Shown: piece after piece, positions 43,560 through 51,774 of the stretch | Position numbering within the stretch: the first letter of the stretch is position 1 | Layout of the letters: the number at the start of each line of letters is the position of its first letter | NCBI GenBank assembly: GCA_018713005.1 | Contig: DVFX01000028.1 | Location: 1 to 64,000, forward strand | Direction: 5' to 3' | Origin: Scatomorpha gallistercoris | GTDB lineage: Bacteria > Bacillota > Clostridia > Oscillospirales > Oscillospiraceae | DNA length: 64,000 nt | Position numbers and translations under genes: made by a program | Notes under the pieces: model-generated | What the model saw: only the letters and a program-made list of their open reading frames with translations | What the model was told of the DNA's origin: nothing | Databases searched by the model: none

Positions 43560-43959
43560 GCTCTTACACCCCTTGAAATGATTAATCGCGCTTAGGTTTG
43601 TAGTTATTAACCATCTCCATGACCTTTTCGGGTCCAATGGAATACAAAAGTAGAACTGGAGCCGAACGCCCGGCGCCGCGCAATATTCATCTGCTGCGGC
43701 ACAGGACGCGCTGTTCTCAAGGCCCTTGAGCGAGGTGGTGTTGGCCCCGGCCAAGGAGCTGAGAAGTCCCCGCGAAATTCCCCTCTCTTTGTGAAGTCAT
43801 GCCATGTTTTTACCAACTTCTAAGGTATATGACATAAAAATCCCTCCGCACTATAGAATAGAAAAGATTTGCGAATTTGGACAGTAAGTATACTGCTGAT
43901 TTTGAAATTTTTTATAAAAATATGCCGCCGGACCAGATGACAATGGCCGGCGGCAGACA
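43560..43959. other. Intergenic region with no recognised gene
   Basis: About 400 bp between the Spo0A-like gene and the HAD-Nudix gene. A frame continues through 43560-43754 on the minus strand upstream of the Spo0A-like start but shows no domain or ribosome site. The rest is AT-rich near 43810-43930. Confidence 0.4.
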
Positions 43960-45033
43960 TCAGCAATCCAAACTGTCTATTTTGTCGCAGTAGTTGAGTA
44001 ACGGATGAAGCTCACTTCGGGCCTGCATGACCAGAAGCTCTCCCGGCGTCACCCACTTCGCATCGCACACTTCCTCGCGCTGCAGCGCCAGCTCAGGAAA
44101 AGGCTCCGGAGCGGGGAACATCCAGGCGTCGTAGAAATCCCGCTCGCGCCGGACACTGTGTATCAGGCCGGCGCGCCTGCCGTCCAGGCACAGGCCCAGC
44201 TCTTCGTGAATCTCACGCAATATCGCCGTCAGGCTGTCCTCTCCCGCGAGCACATGCCCGCCGGTAGGTTCCCAGAGCAGAGGATACTTTTTGCCCTCGG
44301 CCCGCCTCGTCAGCAGCACGCGTCCCTGCCCGTCGCGTATCCAGCCGCTGACGGAGAGGTGATAGCGCCCGGGCGGGACAGGGTCGCCACGGCGCAGCGT
44401 TTCGCCTGTCGGGACTCGTCCGGCATCGTACAAATCCATCAGCTCACCGGTCAGCGGCGCGCCTTCCAGCCCGTGCGAGGCGTCGTATATCTGCATCCCG
44501 GCGCGGGACGCGCTGCTTAAAGCCTCGCGGCTGTCGTCCAGCACGAGGCAGCGCGAGGGCTCGACGCCCAGCCGCCTCGCGGCGAGAAGAAACACGTCCG
44601 GCTCGAACTTGCCGCGGCGGGTTTCGTCGGTTGAGCAGAACGCGTCGAAGCTGCCCGTGAGCCCCAGCCGCTGCAGGCAGGGGGCGTACAGGCGCTCCGG
44701 CAGACTTGTCGCCACGGCCAGCCTGACGCCGAGCGTGCGCAGCCGGGACAAATATTTGCGCGCGCCCGGCAGCAGTGCGGCCCTGTTCGCGTACTCGTCC
44801 AGCGAGAGCGCATCCCACTCGTCAAGCAGACGCTCGGGGGACTCCTGCAGCCCAAAGCGCGAGACGGTGTACTCTGCGGCCTCGGCGAAGCTGAGCGAGT
44901 GGACGCGCACGACGTAGTCGCGCGGGCAGGGCAGGCCGCGGACGGCGAGCGGTGCGGCAAGTATGCCGTCCCACGCGGACATCGTGTTGAGCAGCGTGCC
45001 GTCCAAATCAAAAATAGCGGCGTCGAAGTTCAT
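43960..45033 (-). CDS. HAD phosphatase fused to a Nudix hydrolase
   Basis: A 357-residue bifunctional protein. Residues 1-200 are a HAD phosphatase: FDLDGTLLNT, VATSLPERL, KFEPDVFLLAARRL and VLDDSREAL. From about residue 215 a Nudix domain follows with the box GGHVLAGEDSLTAILREIHE continuing EELGL. The start follows AAGGAGG; a longer frame runs into the leader. A TPP riboswitch lies upstream, so the enzyme probably acts on a thiamine-pathway phosphate or on oxidised or damaged thiamine derivatives. The substrate is inferred only. Confidence 0.88.
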   Translation of the reverse strand: MNFDAAIFDLDGTLLNTMSAWDGILAAPLAVRGLPCPRDYVVRVHSLSFAEAAEYTVSRFGLQESPERLLDEWDALSLDEYANRAALLPGARKYLSRLRTLGVRLAVATSLPERLYAPCLQRLGLTGSFDAFCSTDETRRGKFEPDVFLLAARRLGVEPSRCLVLDDSREALSSASRAGMQIYDASHGLEGAPLTGELMDLYDAGRVPTGETLRRGDPVPPGRYHLSVSGWIRDGQGRVLLTRRAEGKKYPLLWEPTGGHVLAGEDSLTAILREIHEELGLCLDGRRAGLIHSVRRERDFYDAWMFPAPEPFPELALQREEVCDAKWVTPGELLVMQARSELHPLLNYCDKIDSLDC

Positions 45034-45073
45034 AAAATTTTCCTCCTTTTTTGAACTACGCCGGCAAAACGAA

Positions 45074-45095
45074 AGCCCCGTACCGGTACGGGGCT
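45074..45095 (-). terminator. Second hairpin in the HAD-Nudix leader
   Basis: AGCCCCGTACC pairs with GGTACGGGGCT as a perfect 22-bp palindrome and on the minus strand is followed by TTCGTTTT. It lies between the riboswitch terminator and the HAD-Nudix ribosome site, so it may be a back-up terminator. Confidence 0.55.
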
Positions 45096-45109
45096 CAAAA
45101 AAGCGCAAA

Positions 45110-45197
45110 CCGGCACGGAATTGCTCCCGTGCCGGCATTAACCGACAGGTCAAGAGGTCCGGCGTGAACCGTTTTCAGCCTTTCGGCTCCCTCGCAA
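45110..45197 (-). promoter_or_regulatory. TPP (thi-box) riboswitch with overlapping terminator
   Basis: Reading the minus strand from 45197: TTGC (P1), GAGGGAGCC, GAAA, GGCTGAAA (the CUGAGA motif with one change), then ACCTCTTGACCTG, GGTTAATGCCGGC and ACGGGA, closing with GCAA (P1'). These match the order of the thi-box core. The terminator stem CCGGCACGG/CCGTGCCGG (45135-45110) re-uses the 3' side of the aptamer and P1', and is followed by TTTGCGCTTTTTT. TPP binding versus termination would be mutually exclusive or coupled. Promoter: TTGCAT (45252-45247), 17 bp, TATGAT (45229-45224). Confidence 0.83.
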
Positions 45198-45328
45198 CTG
45201 GTCTGACATATTCGGTTGAGTTTATCATACCATCCGGCGGCGGAATATGCAAGCGTGAAATCCGGCTGCTGGCGTAAGCGAGGCGCGTGTGATACAATAC
45301 AAACATAGACTGTGAAACGGGGGATAGC

Positions 45329-45730
45329 ATGACCGAAGTAGTGGCGGCGCTCATTTGGGAGCGCGGGAAATTTATGATTTGCCAGAGACCCGCCGGTAAG
45401 GCGCGGGGCCTGCTGTGGGAATTTGTCGGCGGCAAGGTGGAGCCGGGCGAGACGAAGGCCGACGCGCTCGTGCGCGAATGCCGGGAGGAGCTTGGCGTCA
45501 CCGTCGGGGTGGGCGAGGCGTTCATGGAGGTCACGCACGAGTATCCGGACCTCACCGTCCACCTCACGCTCTTCAACGCGGAGATAGCTTCAGGCACGCC
45601 ACAGAAACTTGAGCACAACGACATCCGCTGGATAAGCCCGGAGGAGATAGACGCCTATGACTTCTGCCCGGCCGACGAGGTGATATTGCAAAAGCTCAGG
45701 CGGGAAGGGCCTGATAACGGGAAAATATAG
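45329..45730 (+). CDS. MutT/Nudix family hydrolase (8-oxo-dGTPase-like)
   Basis: A 133-residue Nudix protein. It begins EVVAALIWERGKFMICQRP and carries the box GGKVEPGETKADALVRECRE followed by ELG. The pattern fits (d)CTP or 8-oxo-dGTP pyrophosphatases that clean the nucleotide pool. GGGGGAT precedes the ATG. It is divergent from the riboswitch-controlled HAD-Nudix gene; the two Nudix domains are not close copies. Confidence 0.88.
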   Translation: MTEVVAALIWERGKFMICQRPAGKARGLLWEFVGGKVEPGETKADALVRECREELGVTVGVGEAFMEVTHEYPDLTVHLTLFNAEIASGTPQKLEHNDIRWISPEEIDAYDFCPADEVILQKLRREGPDNGKI

Positions 45731-45754
45731 GGCGGGTTTCCGCCCTATATTTTT
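45725..45754 (+). terminator. Terminator of the Nudix gene
   Basis: ATATAGGGCGG (45725-45735) pairs with CCGCCCTATAT (45740-45750) and continues into TTTTG. It overlaps the stop codon. Confidence 0.9.
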
Positions 45755-45831
45755 GTTTTTCATCTGACGGAACCTTTCCCGGCCCGGCACGTCTTACTTA
45801 TAACGGGAAAAATTAAATGGAGGTGCAAAAA

Positions 45832-46743
45832 ATGAGACGCAAGCTTATGTGCGCAGCGCTGGCTCTGGCCTTTGCGCTGCTGGCGGCGTGCGGCGCGCCG
45901 GAGGCCCAGCCCTCACCCACGCCGGATGCCAACCAGGTGAGCTTCACGCGGGAGAACTTCCCGCGCCTGGACGGCTCCACCGCCACGGCGCCGCTGGGCA
46001 GGGCGATAGCCGCCGTACTTCTGGGCGAGAGCGAGGACGAGGTGTCCGACCTCATAGACTTCTCGCGCACGACCGAGTCATACCGGGAGCTGATGCGCGG
46101 AAACCGCGACCTCGTCATCGCGGCTGAACCCAACGAGGCCGTGTTCGACGAGATGAAGGAAGCCGGCTTCGAGATCGAGATGGAGCCCTTTGCCATGGAC
46201 GCCCTCGTGTTTATGGTCAACGCGGGCAACCCGGTTGAGTCGCTCACGCTCGAGCAGCTGCGTGGCATCTACACCGGAGAGATAACGAACTGGAGCGAGG
46301 TAGGCGGCGAGGACGCGGAGATAGTCGCCTTCCAGCGCAACGCCGAGTCCGGCAGCCAGGTGCTGATGGAGAAGCTGGTCATGGACGGGACGGAAATGAT
46401 AGACCCGCCGGAGGGCGGTATGGTCGGCGAGATGGGTACGCTTATATCCGCCGTCAAGGAGTACGACAACAGCGCCAACGCCATAGGCTACACCGTCTAT
46501 TACTACGCCAATGACATGCAGATGGCCGACGGTCTCAAGCTGCTCAAGGTGGACGGTGTGGAGCCGAACGCCAAGACCATTGGCTCAGACGAGTACCCCT
46601 TCCTCAACCCCTACTACGTCGCCATTGACGCAGCTGAGCCCGAGAACTCAATGACTCGCGTGCTCTTTGACTGGATACTCGGCCCCGACGGGCAGAAGCT
46701 GGTGGATATGCAGGGCTATGTCGCGGTGAACGGGGTGGGCTGA
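45832..46743 (+). CDS. PstS-like substrate-binding lipoprotein
   Basis: A 303-residue lipoprotein: basic start, hydrophobic region and lipobox LLAACG (Cys about residue 20). The mature part resembles phosphate-binding PstS-type proteins: NFPRLDGSTATAPLGRAIAA with the TA-type ligand loop, VFMVNAGNPVESLTLEQLRG, IYTGEITNWSEVGG and AFQRNAESGSQ. No pst transporter genes adjoin it. It may scavenge phosphate or act as a sensor. GGAGG supports this start. Its signal and linker are nearly the same as in the next gene. Confidence 0.83.
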   Translation: MRRKLMCAALALAFALLAACGAPEAQPSPTPDANQVSFTRENFPRLDGSTATAPLGRAIAAVLLGESEDEVSDLIDFSRTTESYRELMRGNRDLVIAAEPNEAVFDEMKEAGFEIEMEPFAMDALVFMVNAGNPVESLTLEQLRGIYTGEITNWSEVGGEDAEIVAFQRNAESGSQVLMEKLVMDGTEMIDPPEGGMVGEMGTLISAVKEYDNSANAIGYTVYYYANDMQMADGLKLLKVDGVEPNAKTIGSDEYPFLNPYYVAIDAAEPENSMTRVLFDWILGPDGQKLVDMQGYVAVNGVG

Positions 46744-46744
46744 G

Positions 46745-47998
46745 ATGAAAGCAGGCAGAATAGCGCTTTTGCTCGCGTTTGCGCTGCTGCTCACGGCCTG
46801 CGGGGCGCCGGAGGCGGAGCCTTCGCCTACGCCTGGCAGCTCCGGCGGGGAGGTTGCAGTGCACTGGGACGCGCTCACGCCCAAGCCGGAGAATGTGGCC
46901 AAGCGCTGGTATAAGGGGTATACTGACGAGCTGATACCCTCGGACGATTACGGCGAGCTTGTGCCGTACATCGGCGGCGAAATGTCGCATCAGTATGTGG
47001 GTACAAGCTGGTACTACGGGCTCGCAACCCGCGACGGCGTCATCATCACCGATCCGGTGTACGCAGATGTGAGCGCCACAGACGGGGGAAGCGCACTCGT
47101 GCTCCGCACAGCCGTGCCGAACGATGCTCCGATAGTGGACGAGTGGACGCCAAGGCACGACGACCGCTATGGCCTCGCCGCCATAGACGGTTCCTGGTAC
47201 ACGGGGCAGATATACACCGACAACATATGCACCAGCACGCTCGGCGCTCTATTTTTTGATACGGATGGCGACGTCGTTATGGTCTCCGCCGAGGACGGCT
47301 CCGAGCTCTTCCGATGGAGGGCGGACGAGTTGCCCATAGAGGGCCTGGAACCAAGCCCTTTCTACTGGGAAATCGTCAGTGTCGAGGGCGAATACATGAG
47401 ATTTACGCACTGGGGCACAGGGGGAGAGAACAGATACGACTACGTCGACCTCAGGACAGGCGAGCTGCTTGATACCGCGCCGGATGTGTTCAACGTGGTA
47501 TATGACGGCGAGACCATGCGCTACGATGGCGGCACCTTCACCGTCTCTGACGGCGCCGTGACCATAAACGCAGACAGCGGGGAGACGCACACCTTCCCGG
47601 TGCCCGACTGGGCCGGAGAGTTTTTCTATCCCGACATAAACGGCGACCGCATCCTGATTGGACATGACGGCGTGACCCTGCTTACCGACCTCGACGGGAA
47701 CGAGCTCGCGCGTATAGACGGGATAGCAAACTGGACTTGGCAGTTGTACGGTACGGCCTGGTCGCTCCCGGCCGTGACCGACTATGTTTCAAGCGAGGAC
47801 GGTCTCGGGTTCTGGGTGGACTACACGCTTTATGACCGCGACGGCGAGCTGATGGGGAAATTCTCCGGCAATGTCGAGCAGTGGGGCGATCGTCTGCTCA
47901 TAGCCGATAGCGACAGCTACCGTCTCACAGACCTTGAGGGCAGCGACCTCATACGCCTGTCCCGTTTCGACCAGCTGGACATACCGGCGGAGGAATAG
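46745..47998 (+). CDS. Secreted lipoprotein of unknown function, beta-rich
   Basis: A 417-residue lipoprotein (lipobox LLTACG, then GAPEAEPSPTP). The mature part is rich in short beta strands with repeated Asp-Gly turns (FDTDGDVVMVSAEDGSELF, TDLDGNELARIDG, LYDRDGELMGKFSG), suggesting a beta-propeller-like fold. It starts 1 bp after the PstS-like gene and shares its signal region, so the two probably arose by shuffling of the 5' end and are co-expressed. No family is recognised. Confidence 0.65.
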   Translation: MKAGRIALLLAFALLLTACGAPEAEPSPTPGSSGGEVAVHWDALTPKPENVAKRWYKGYTDELIPSDDYGELVPYIGGEMSHQYVGTSWYYGLATRDGVIITDPVYADVSATDGGSALVLRTAVPNDAPIVDEWTPRHDDRYGLAAIDGSWYTGQIYTDNICTSTLGALFFDTDGDVVMVSAEDGSELFRWRADELPIEGLEPSPFYWEIVSVEGEYMRFTHWGTGGENRYDYVDLRTGELLDTAPDVFNVVYDGETMRYDGGTFTVSDGAVTINADSGETHTFPVPDWAGEFFYPDINGDRILIGHDGVTLLTDLDGNELARIDGIANWTWQLYGTAWSLPAVTDYVSSEDGLGFWVDYTLYDRDGELMGKFSGNVEQWGDRLLIADSDSYRLTDLEGSDLIRLSRFDQLDIPAEE

Positions 47999-48015
47999 CA
48001 TACAATATAAAAACA

Positions 48016-48048
48016 AAAGCGGCCGCGCAGAACGTGCGCGGCCGCTTT
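48016..48048. terminator. Bidirectional terminator between lipoprotein and liv genes
   Basis: AAAGCGGCCGCGC (48016-48028) pairs with GCGCGGCCGCTTT (48036-48048). The genes on both sides are convergent. Confidence 0.85.
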
Positions 48049-48066
48049 GCCGTGTGTGTTTAGCTG

Positions 48067-48777
48067 TCAGCCGCCGAGATACGCCTTGCGTACCTGGTCG
48101 CTCTCGGCGAGCTCCCTGCCCGTACCGCTGAGGGTGATGTTGCCGGTCTCCATGACGTAGGCGCGGTCGGCCACGGACAGGGCCATCTGTGCGTTTTGCT
48201 CGACAAGCAGTATGGTCGTACCGGCGTCGTGCAGCTTTTGGATTATCTCGAATATCTGCTCGACAAGTATGGGCGCGAGACCCATGGAGGGCTCGTCGAG
48301 CATCAGCAGCTTGGGCTTGCTCATCAGCGCGCGTCCCATGGCCAGCATCTGCTGCTCACCGCCGGAGAGCGTTCCCGCTATCTGCTTGCGGCGTTCTTTA
48401 AGGCGCGGGAACTGCGCGAACACCTTCTCAAGCTCGGCGTCGACGCCGCTGCCGCCCTGGGTATAGGCACCCATGTCCAGATTCTCCTGCACGGTCATCT
48501 GCAGGAAGATGCGCCGCCCTTCGGGGACTTGCGCCAGGCCGCGCTCAACTATCTTGTGCGGCTGCAGGCGGGAGATGTTTTCGCCGCAGAACTCTATGCA
48601 GCCCGTCTTAGAGCGCAGCAGGCCGGATATGGTCTGCAGCGTGGTGCTCTTGCCGGCCCCGTTCGCGCCTATCAGCGTGACTATCTCGCCCTCGTCGACG
48701 TGGAAGGATATGCCCTTGATGGCGTGGATGGCGCCGTAGTATACATTTATATTATCTACTCTGAGTATTTCGCCCAC
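48067..48777 (-). CDS. livF: Branched-chain amino acid ABC transporter ATPase LivF
   Basis: A 236-residue ABC ATPase: Walker A LIGANGAGKSTTLQTISG, signature TLSGGEQQMLAMGRALM, Walker B LLMLDEPSMGLAP. ERGLAQVPEGRRIFLQMTV is typical of LivF. Last gene of the livKHMGF cluster. It energises uptake of leucine, isoleucine, valine or related compounds. Confidence 0.93.
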   Translation of the reverse strand: MGEILRVDNINVYYGAIHAIKGISFHVDEGEIVTLIGANGAGKSTTLQTISGLLRSKTGCIEFCGENISRLQPHKIVERGLAQVPEGRRIFLQMTVQENLDMGAYTQGGSGVDAELEKVFAQFPRLKERRKQIAGTLSGGEQQMLAMGRALMSKPKLLMLDEPSMGLAPILVEQIFEIIQKLHDAGTTILLVEQNAQMALSVADRAYVMETGNITLSGTGRELAESDQVRKAYLGG

Positions 48778-48780
48778 GGC

Positions 48781-49635
48781 TCACGCCTCCTTTTTGCGGC
48801 CAAGGTAGGCCTCGATTACCACGGGGTTGGACTGTATATCCTCCGGGGTACCCTTGGCTATGACCTTGCCGAAGTTCAGCACGCATATGCCTTCACATAT
48901 GCCCATGACGAGGTTCATGTCGTGCTCGATGAGCATGATGGCTATCTGGAAGGTGTCGCGTATCTTGATGATGTTTTCCATGAGCTCGGCCGTCTCGCTG
49001 GGATTCATACCTGCGGCGGGCTCGTCGAGCAGCAGCAGGCTGGGGTTCGTGCCGAGTGCGCGGACTATCTCCAGGCGGCGCTGTGCGCCGTAAGGGAGGG
49101 AGCCCGCCTTGGCGTTCGCCAAGTCCTGCATGTCGAAAATGCTGAGCAGCTCCATGGCGCGCTCGTGGGCTATGCGCTCCTGCTTCCAGTAGGAGGGCAG
49201 GCGGAGGATGCCGCTGAAGTAGCCGTACTTTATCTGGTTGTGCATGCCGAGCTTGACGTTGTCCTCGACCGAGAGGTTGGAGAAGAGCCTGATGTTCTGG
49301 AAGGTGCGCGCCACGCCGAGCTTGTTCACCTGCACGGTGTTCATCCCGGCGGTGTCCTTGCCGTCTATCATTATCGTGCCGCGTGTGGGCTGATACACCT
49401 TCGTGAGCAGGTTGAACACCGTGGTCTTGCCCGCACCGTTGGGCCCGATGAGGCCTGCTATCTCCGTGCGGCCTATGGTGAGGTTGAAGTCGTCCACGGC
49501 GGTGAGGCCTCCGAAGTCTATGCCCAGGTGCCGGGCTTCCAGCACCGGAAGCTTGTCGAGGTCGCGCTCTGGTATATAAGCGTCGCTCGGCATGTTCACG
49601 AGCGGGCTTTCAATCTTGGATTTGACCTTAGCCAT
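48781..49635 (-). CDS. livG: Branched-chain amino acid ABC transporter ATPase LivG
   Basis: A 284-residue ABC ATPase: Walker A LIGPNGAGKTTVFNLLTKVY, Walker B LLLLDEPAAGMNPSE. The signature is altered to SLPYGAQRRLEIVRAL, as usual in LivG. About 40 extra residues precede the ATPase core. Overlaps livM by 8 bp. Confidence 0.93.
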   Translation of the reverse strand: MAKVKSKIESPLVNMPSDAYIPERDLDKLPVLEARHLGIDFGGLTAVDDFNLTIGRTEIAGLIGPNGAGKTTVFNLLTKVYQPTRGTIMIDGKDTAGMNTVQVNKLGVARTFQNIRLFSNLSVEDNVKLGMHNQIKYGYFSGILRLPSYWKQERIAHERAMELLSIFDMQDLANAKAGSLPYGAQRRLEIVRALGTNPSLLLLDEPAAGMNPSETAELMENIIKIRDTFQIAIMLIEHDMNLVMGICEGICVLNFGKVIAKGTPEDIQSNPVVIEAYLGRKKEA

Positions 49636-50749
49636 TTGCCGCGCCCCCTTTCTTGCCCCTGCAGGCGAATATGCCCTTCAAGCCGTCGGCGCTGCGCGAA
49701 AAGACGGCCCTGAACTGCGGGCTGTTTGTGGCCAGCATTACCAGGATGAGCACGATGGCGTAGACCAGCATCCTGTAGTCGTCGAAGCCGCGCAGGGCCT
49801 CGGGCAGTATGGTCAGGACGGTCGCGGCGATTATGCTGCCCCATATCTTGCCCAGACCGCCGAGCACGACGAACACGAGGATGAGTATCGAGGTGTTGAA
49901 GTTGAACTTTGTGGCGGCGAGGTTGGAGAAATTGAGGCCGTAGAGCGCGCCGGCGGCCCCGGCCAGGGCGGCGCTGGTGACGAAGGCCATCAGCTTGTAC
50001 TTGGTGACGTTGATGCCCACGCTCTCTGCGGCGATGCGGTTGTCCCGGAGGGCCATGATGGCGCGGCCGGAGCGGCTGCGCACCAGGTTGAGCACGATTA
50101 CGAGCGTAACCATGATGAGGATGAAGCCCGCTGTGAAGCCGGCAATCGTGTCTGTACCCGTCGCGCCCTGCGCGCCCTTGATTATGGCTATGCCGTTCTC
50201 GGTAAGGCCGAGGTCGTTGGCGGTCTTGCTGCCGTCAAAGTTGAAGATTATGTGCAGGCCGTTCTCGTCGTGGCCGACGATGAGGCAGTTTATGAGCTCC
50301 TTGATTATCTCGCCGAAGGCCAGGGTGACGATGGCGAGGTAGTCGCCGCGCAGGCGCAGCACGGGTACGCCGACGATGAGCCCGGCGACAGCGGCGCAGG
50401 CGGCGCCCACAATGAGCGCGATGACGAGCCGCACGGCGTCGGAGGGGATGGACGCCTGCAGGCTCATGGCCGCGATGATTCCGGAGAAGGCGCCTACGCT
50501 CATAAAGCCCGCGTGGCCGAGGCTCAACTCGCCGAGGACGCCGACGGTCAGGTTCAGGGATATGGCCATGACTATGTAGCAGCAGATGGGTACGAGCTGC
50601 CCCTGGAAGGAACGGCTTAGCATGCCCTGGCTGCCGAGAAGGGTGACGACGGCGAAGGCAAGGATGACGCCGAGATAGGTTGCGTAGTCTATTTTGGCCG
50701 CTTTGCTTATCCTGGGAGCTGCGGCGCTGGGTTTGTTGCGTTTGCTCAT
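49628..50749 (-). CDS. livM: Branched-chain amino acid ABC transporter permease LivM
   Basis: A 373-residue permease with about nine membrane segments. Family motifs are GELSLGHAGFMSVGAFSG and LRLRGDYLAIVTLAFGEIIK, and a C-terminal GGLGKIWGSIIAATVLTILPE. The start MSKRNKPSAAA is chosen over a frame 10 codons longer that reaches into the livH end. 10 bp gap to livH. Confidence 0.92.
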   Translation of the reverse strand: MSKRNKPSAAAPRISKAAKIDYATYLGVILAFAVVTLLGSQGMLSRSFQGQLVPICCYIVMAISLNLTVGVLGELSLGHAGFMSVGAFSGIIAAMSLQASIPSDAVRLVIALIVGAACAAVAGLIVGVPVLRLRGDYLAIVTLAFGEIIKELINCLIVGHDENGLHIIFNFDGSKTANDLGLTENGIAIIKGAQGATGTDTIAGFTAGFILIMVTLVIVLNLVRSRSGRAIMALRDNRIAAESVGINVTKYKLMAFVTSAALAGAAGALYGLNFSNLAATKFNFNTSILILVFVVLGGLGKIWGSIIAATVLTILPEALRGFDDYRMLVYAIVLILVMLATNSPQFRAVFSRSADGLKGIFACRGKKGGAANG

Positions 50750-50759
50750 AGCGTCCACC

Positions 50760-51632
50760 TCAAACTTTCTCCGGCACATACTTGCCGAGCAGGCCCGCCG
50801 GGCGCACCAACAGCATGATTATCAGCACGGCGAACACGATGGAGTTGGCCAGCTGCGTCGAGATATACGCCTTGGCCAGGGCTTCGATGACGCCCAGCAG
50901 GATGCCGCCCAAAAACGCGCCGGGTATGGAACCGATGCCGCCGAACACCGCAGCAGTGAAGGCCTTAATACCGGGCATGGAGCCGGTCGTGGGCATCAGC
51001 GAGGTGTTGAAGGAGCAGAGCAGCACTCCGGCAATGGCCGCGAGCGCGCTGCCAATGGCGAAGGTCAGCGATATGGTCCTGTTGACGTTTATGCCCATGA
51101 GCTGGGCCGCGCCCTTGTCCTCGGAGCAGGCCCTCATGGCCTTGCCCATCTTGCTCTTGCTGGTGAAGGCCGTGAGGCCTGCCATGATGATTATGCACAT
51201 CGCTATGGTCAGCAGGGACACATAGGAGATGCTGAGTGAGCCCAAGCTCAGCGAGCCGGAGATTATCGGCGTGTACGAGCGGGGACTGGCTCCCCAGAGC
51301 AGCTGCGCCGCATTCTGCAGGAAATAGCTCACGCCTATGGCTGTGATGAGCACGGCGAGGCTGGGCGCGCTGCGCAGAGGCCGATAGGCCAGACCCTCGA
51401 TTACCACGCCGAGCACGGTGCAGACGAGCATCGCCAGCAGCACGGCTATGGGCCAGGGCAGACCCAGGTTCGTCATGGCGAGCAGGGATATGTAGCCGCC
51501 GACCATGATGACGTCGCCGTGGGCGAAATTGAGCATCTTTGCAATGCCGTAAACCATTGTATAGCCCAGGGCGATTATGGCGTAAACGCTTCCGAGGCTC
51601 ACGCCGCTTATGAGATACGAAAGGAATTCCAA
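50760..51632 (-). CDS. livH: Branched-chain amino acid ABC transporter permease LivH
   Basis: A 290-residue permease with the motif GYTMVYGIAKMLNFAHGDV and FGGIGSIPGAFLGGILLG. The open frame extends far upstream, but family proteins begin at EFLSYLISGVSLGSVYA. A TTG at 51632 has GGGGTGGGAAG a suitable distance upstream and gives normal length, so it is taken as the start. Confidence 0.9.
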   Translation of the reverse strand: MEFLSYLISGVSLGSVYAIIALGYTMVYGIAKMLNFAHGDVIMVGGYISLLAMTNLGLPWPIAVLLAMLVCTVLGVVIEGLAYRPLRSAPSLAVLITAIGVSYFLQNAAQLLWGASPRSYTPIISGSLSLGSLSISYVSLLTIAMCIIIMAGLTAFTSKSKMGKAMRACSEDKGAAQLMGINVNRTISLTFAIGSALAAIAGVLLCSFNTSLMPTTGSMPGIKAFTAAVFGGIGSIPGAFLGGILLGVIEALAKAYISTQLANSIVFAVLIIMLLVRPAGLLGKYVPEKV

Positions 51633-51774
51633 ACTTCCCACCCCGTTGAAAGTATAGTCTGTAGGACACACCGACCACGGCGCGCTTTTGGCGCACCGGG
51701 ATTGGTGCGCCCTACATGGTATCGATTTGCGCACCGGGGAGGGAAGAACCCTCCCCAATGCCTTCATGTGTTTC
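51633..51774 (-). other. livK-livH spacer with two hairpins
   Basis: GGCGCACC/GGTGCGCC (51690-51711) and GGGGAGGG/CCCTCCCC (51736-51756) lie between livK and livH. Such stems commonly reduce read-through so that the binding protein is made in excess over the permeases. No gene is present. Confidence 0.6.

Noticed and set aside
43607..43816. Minus-strand frame of 69 codons upstream of the Spo0A-like gene
   Set aside because: No ribosome site, no domain, low-complexity Arg/Pro composition.
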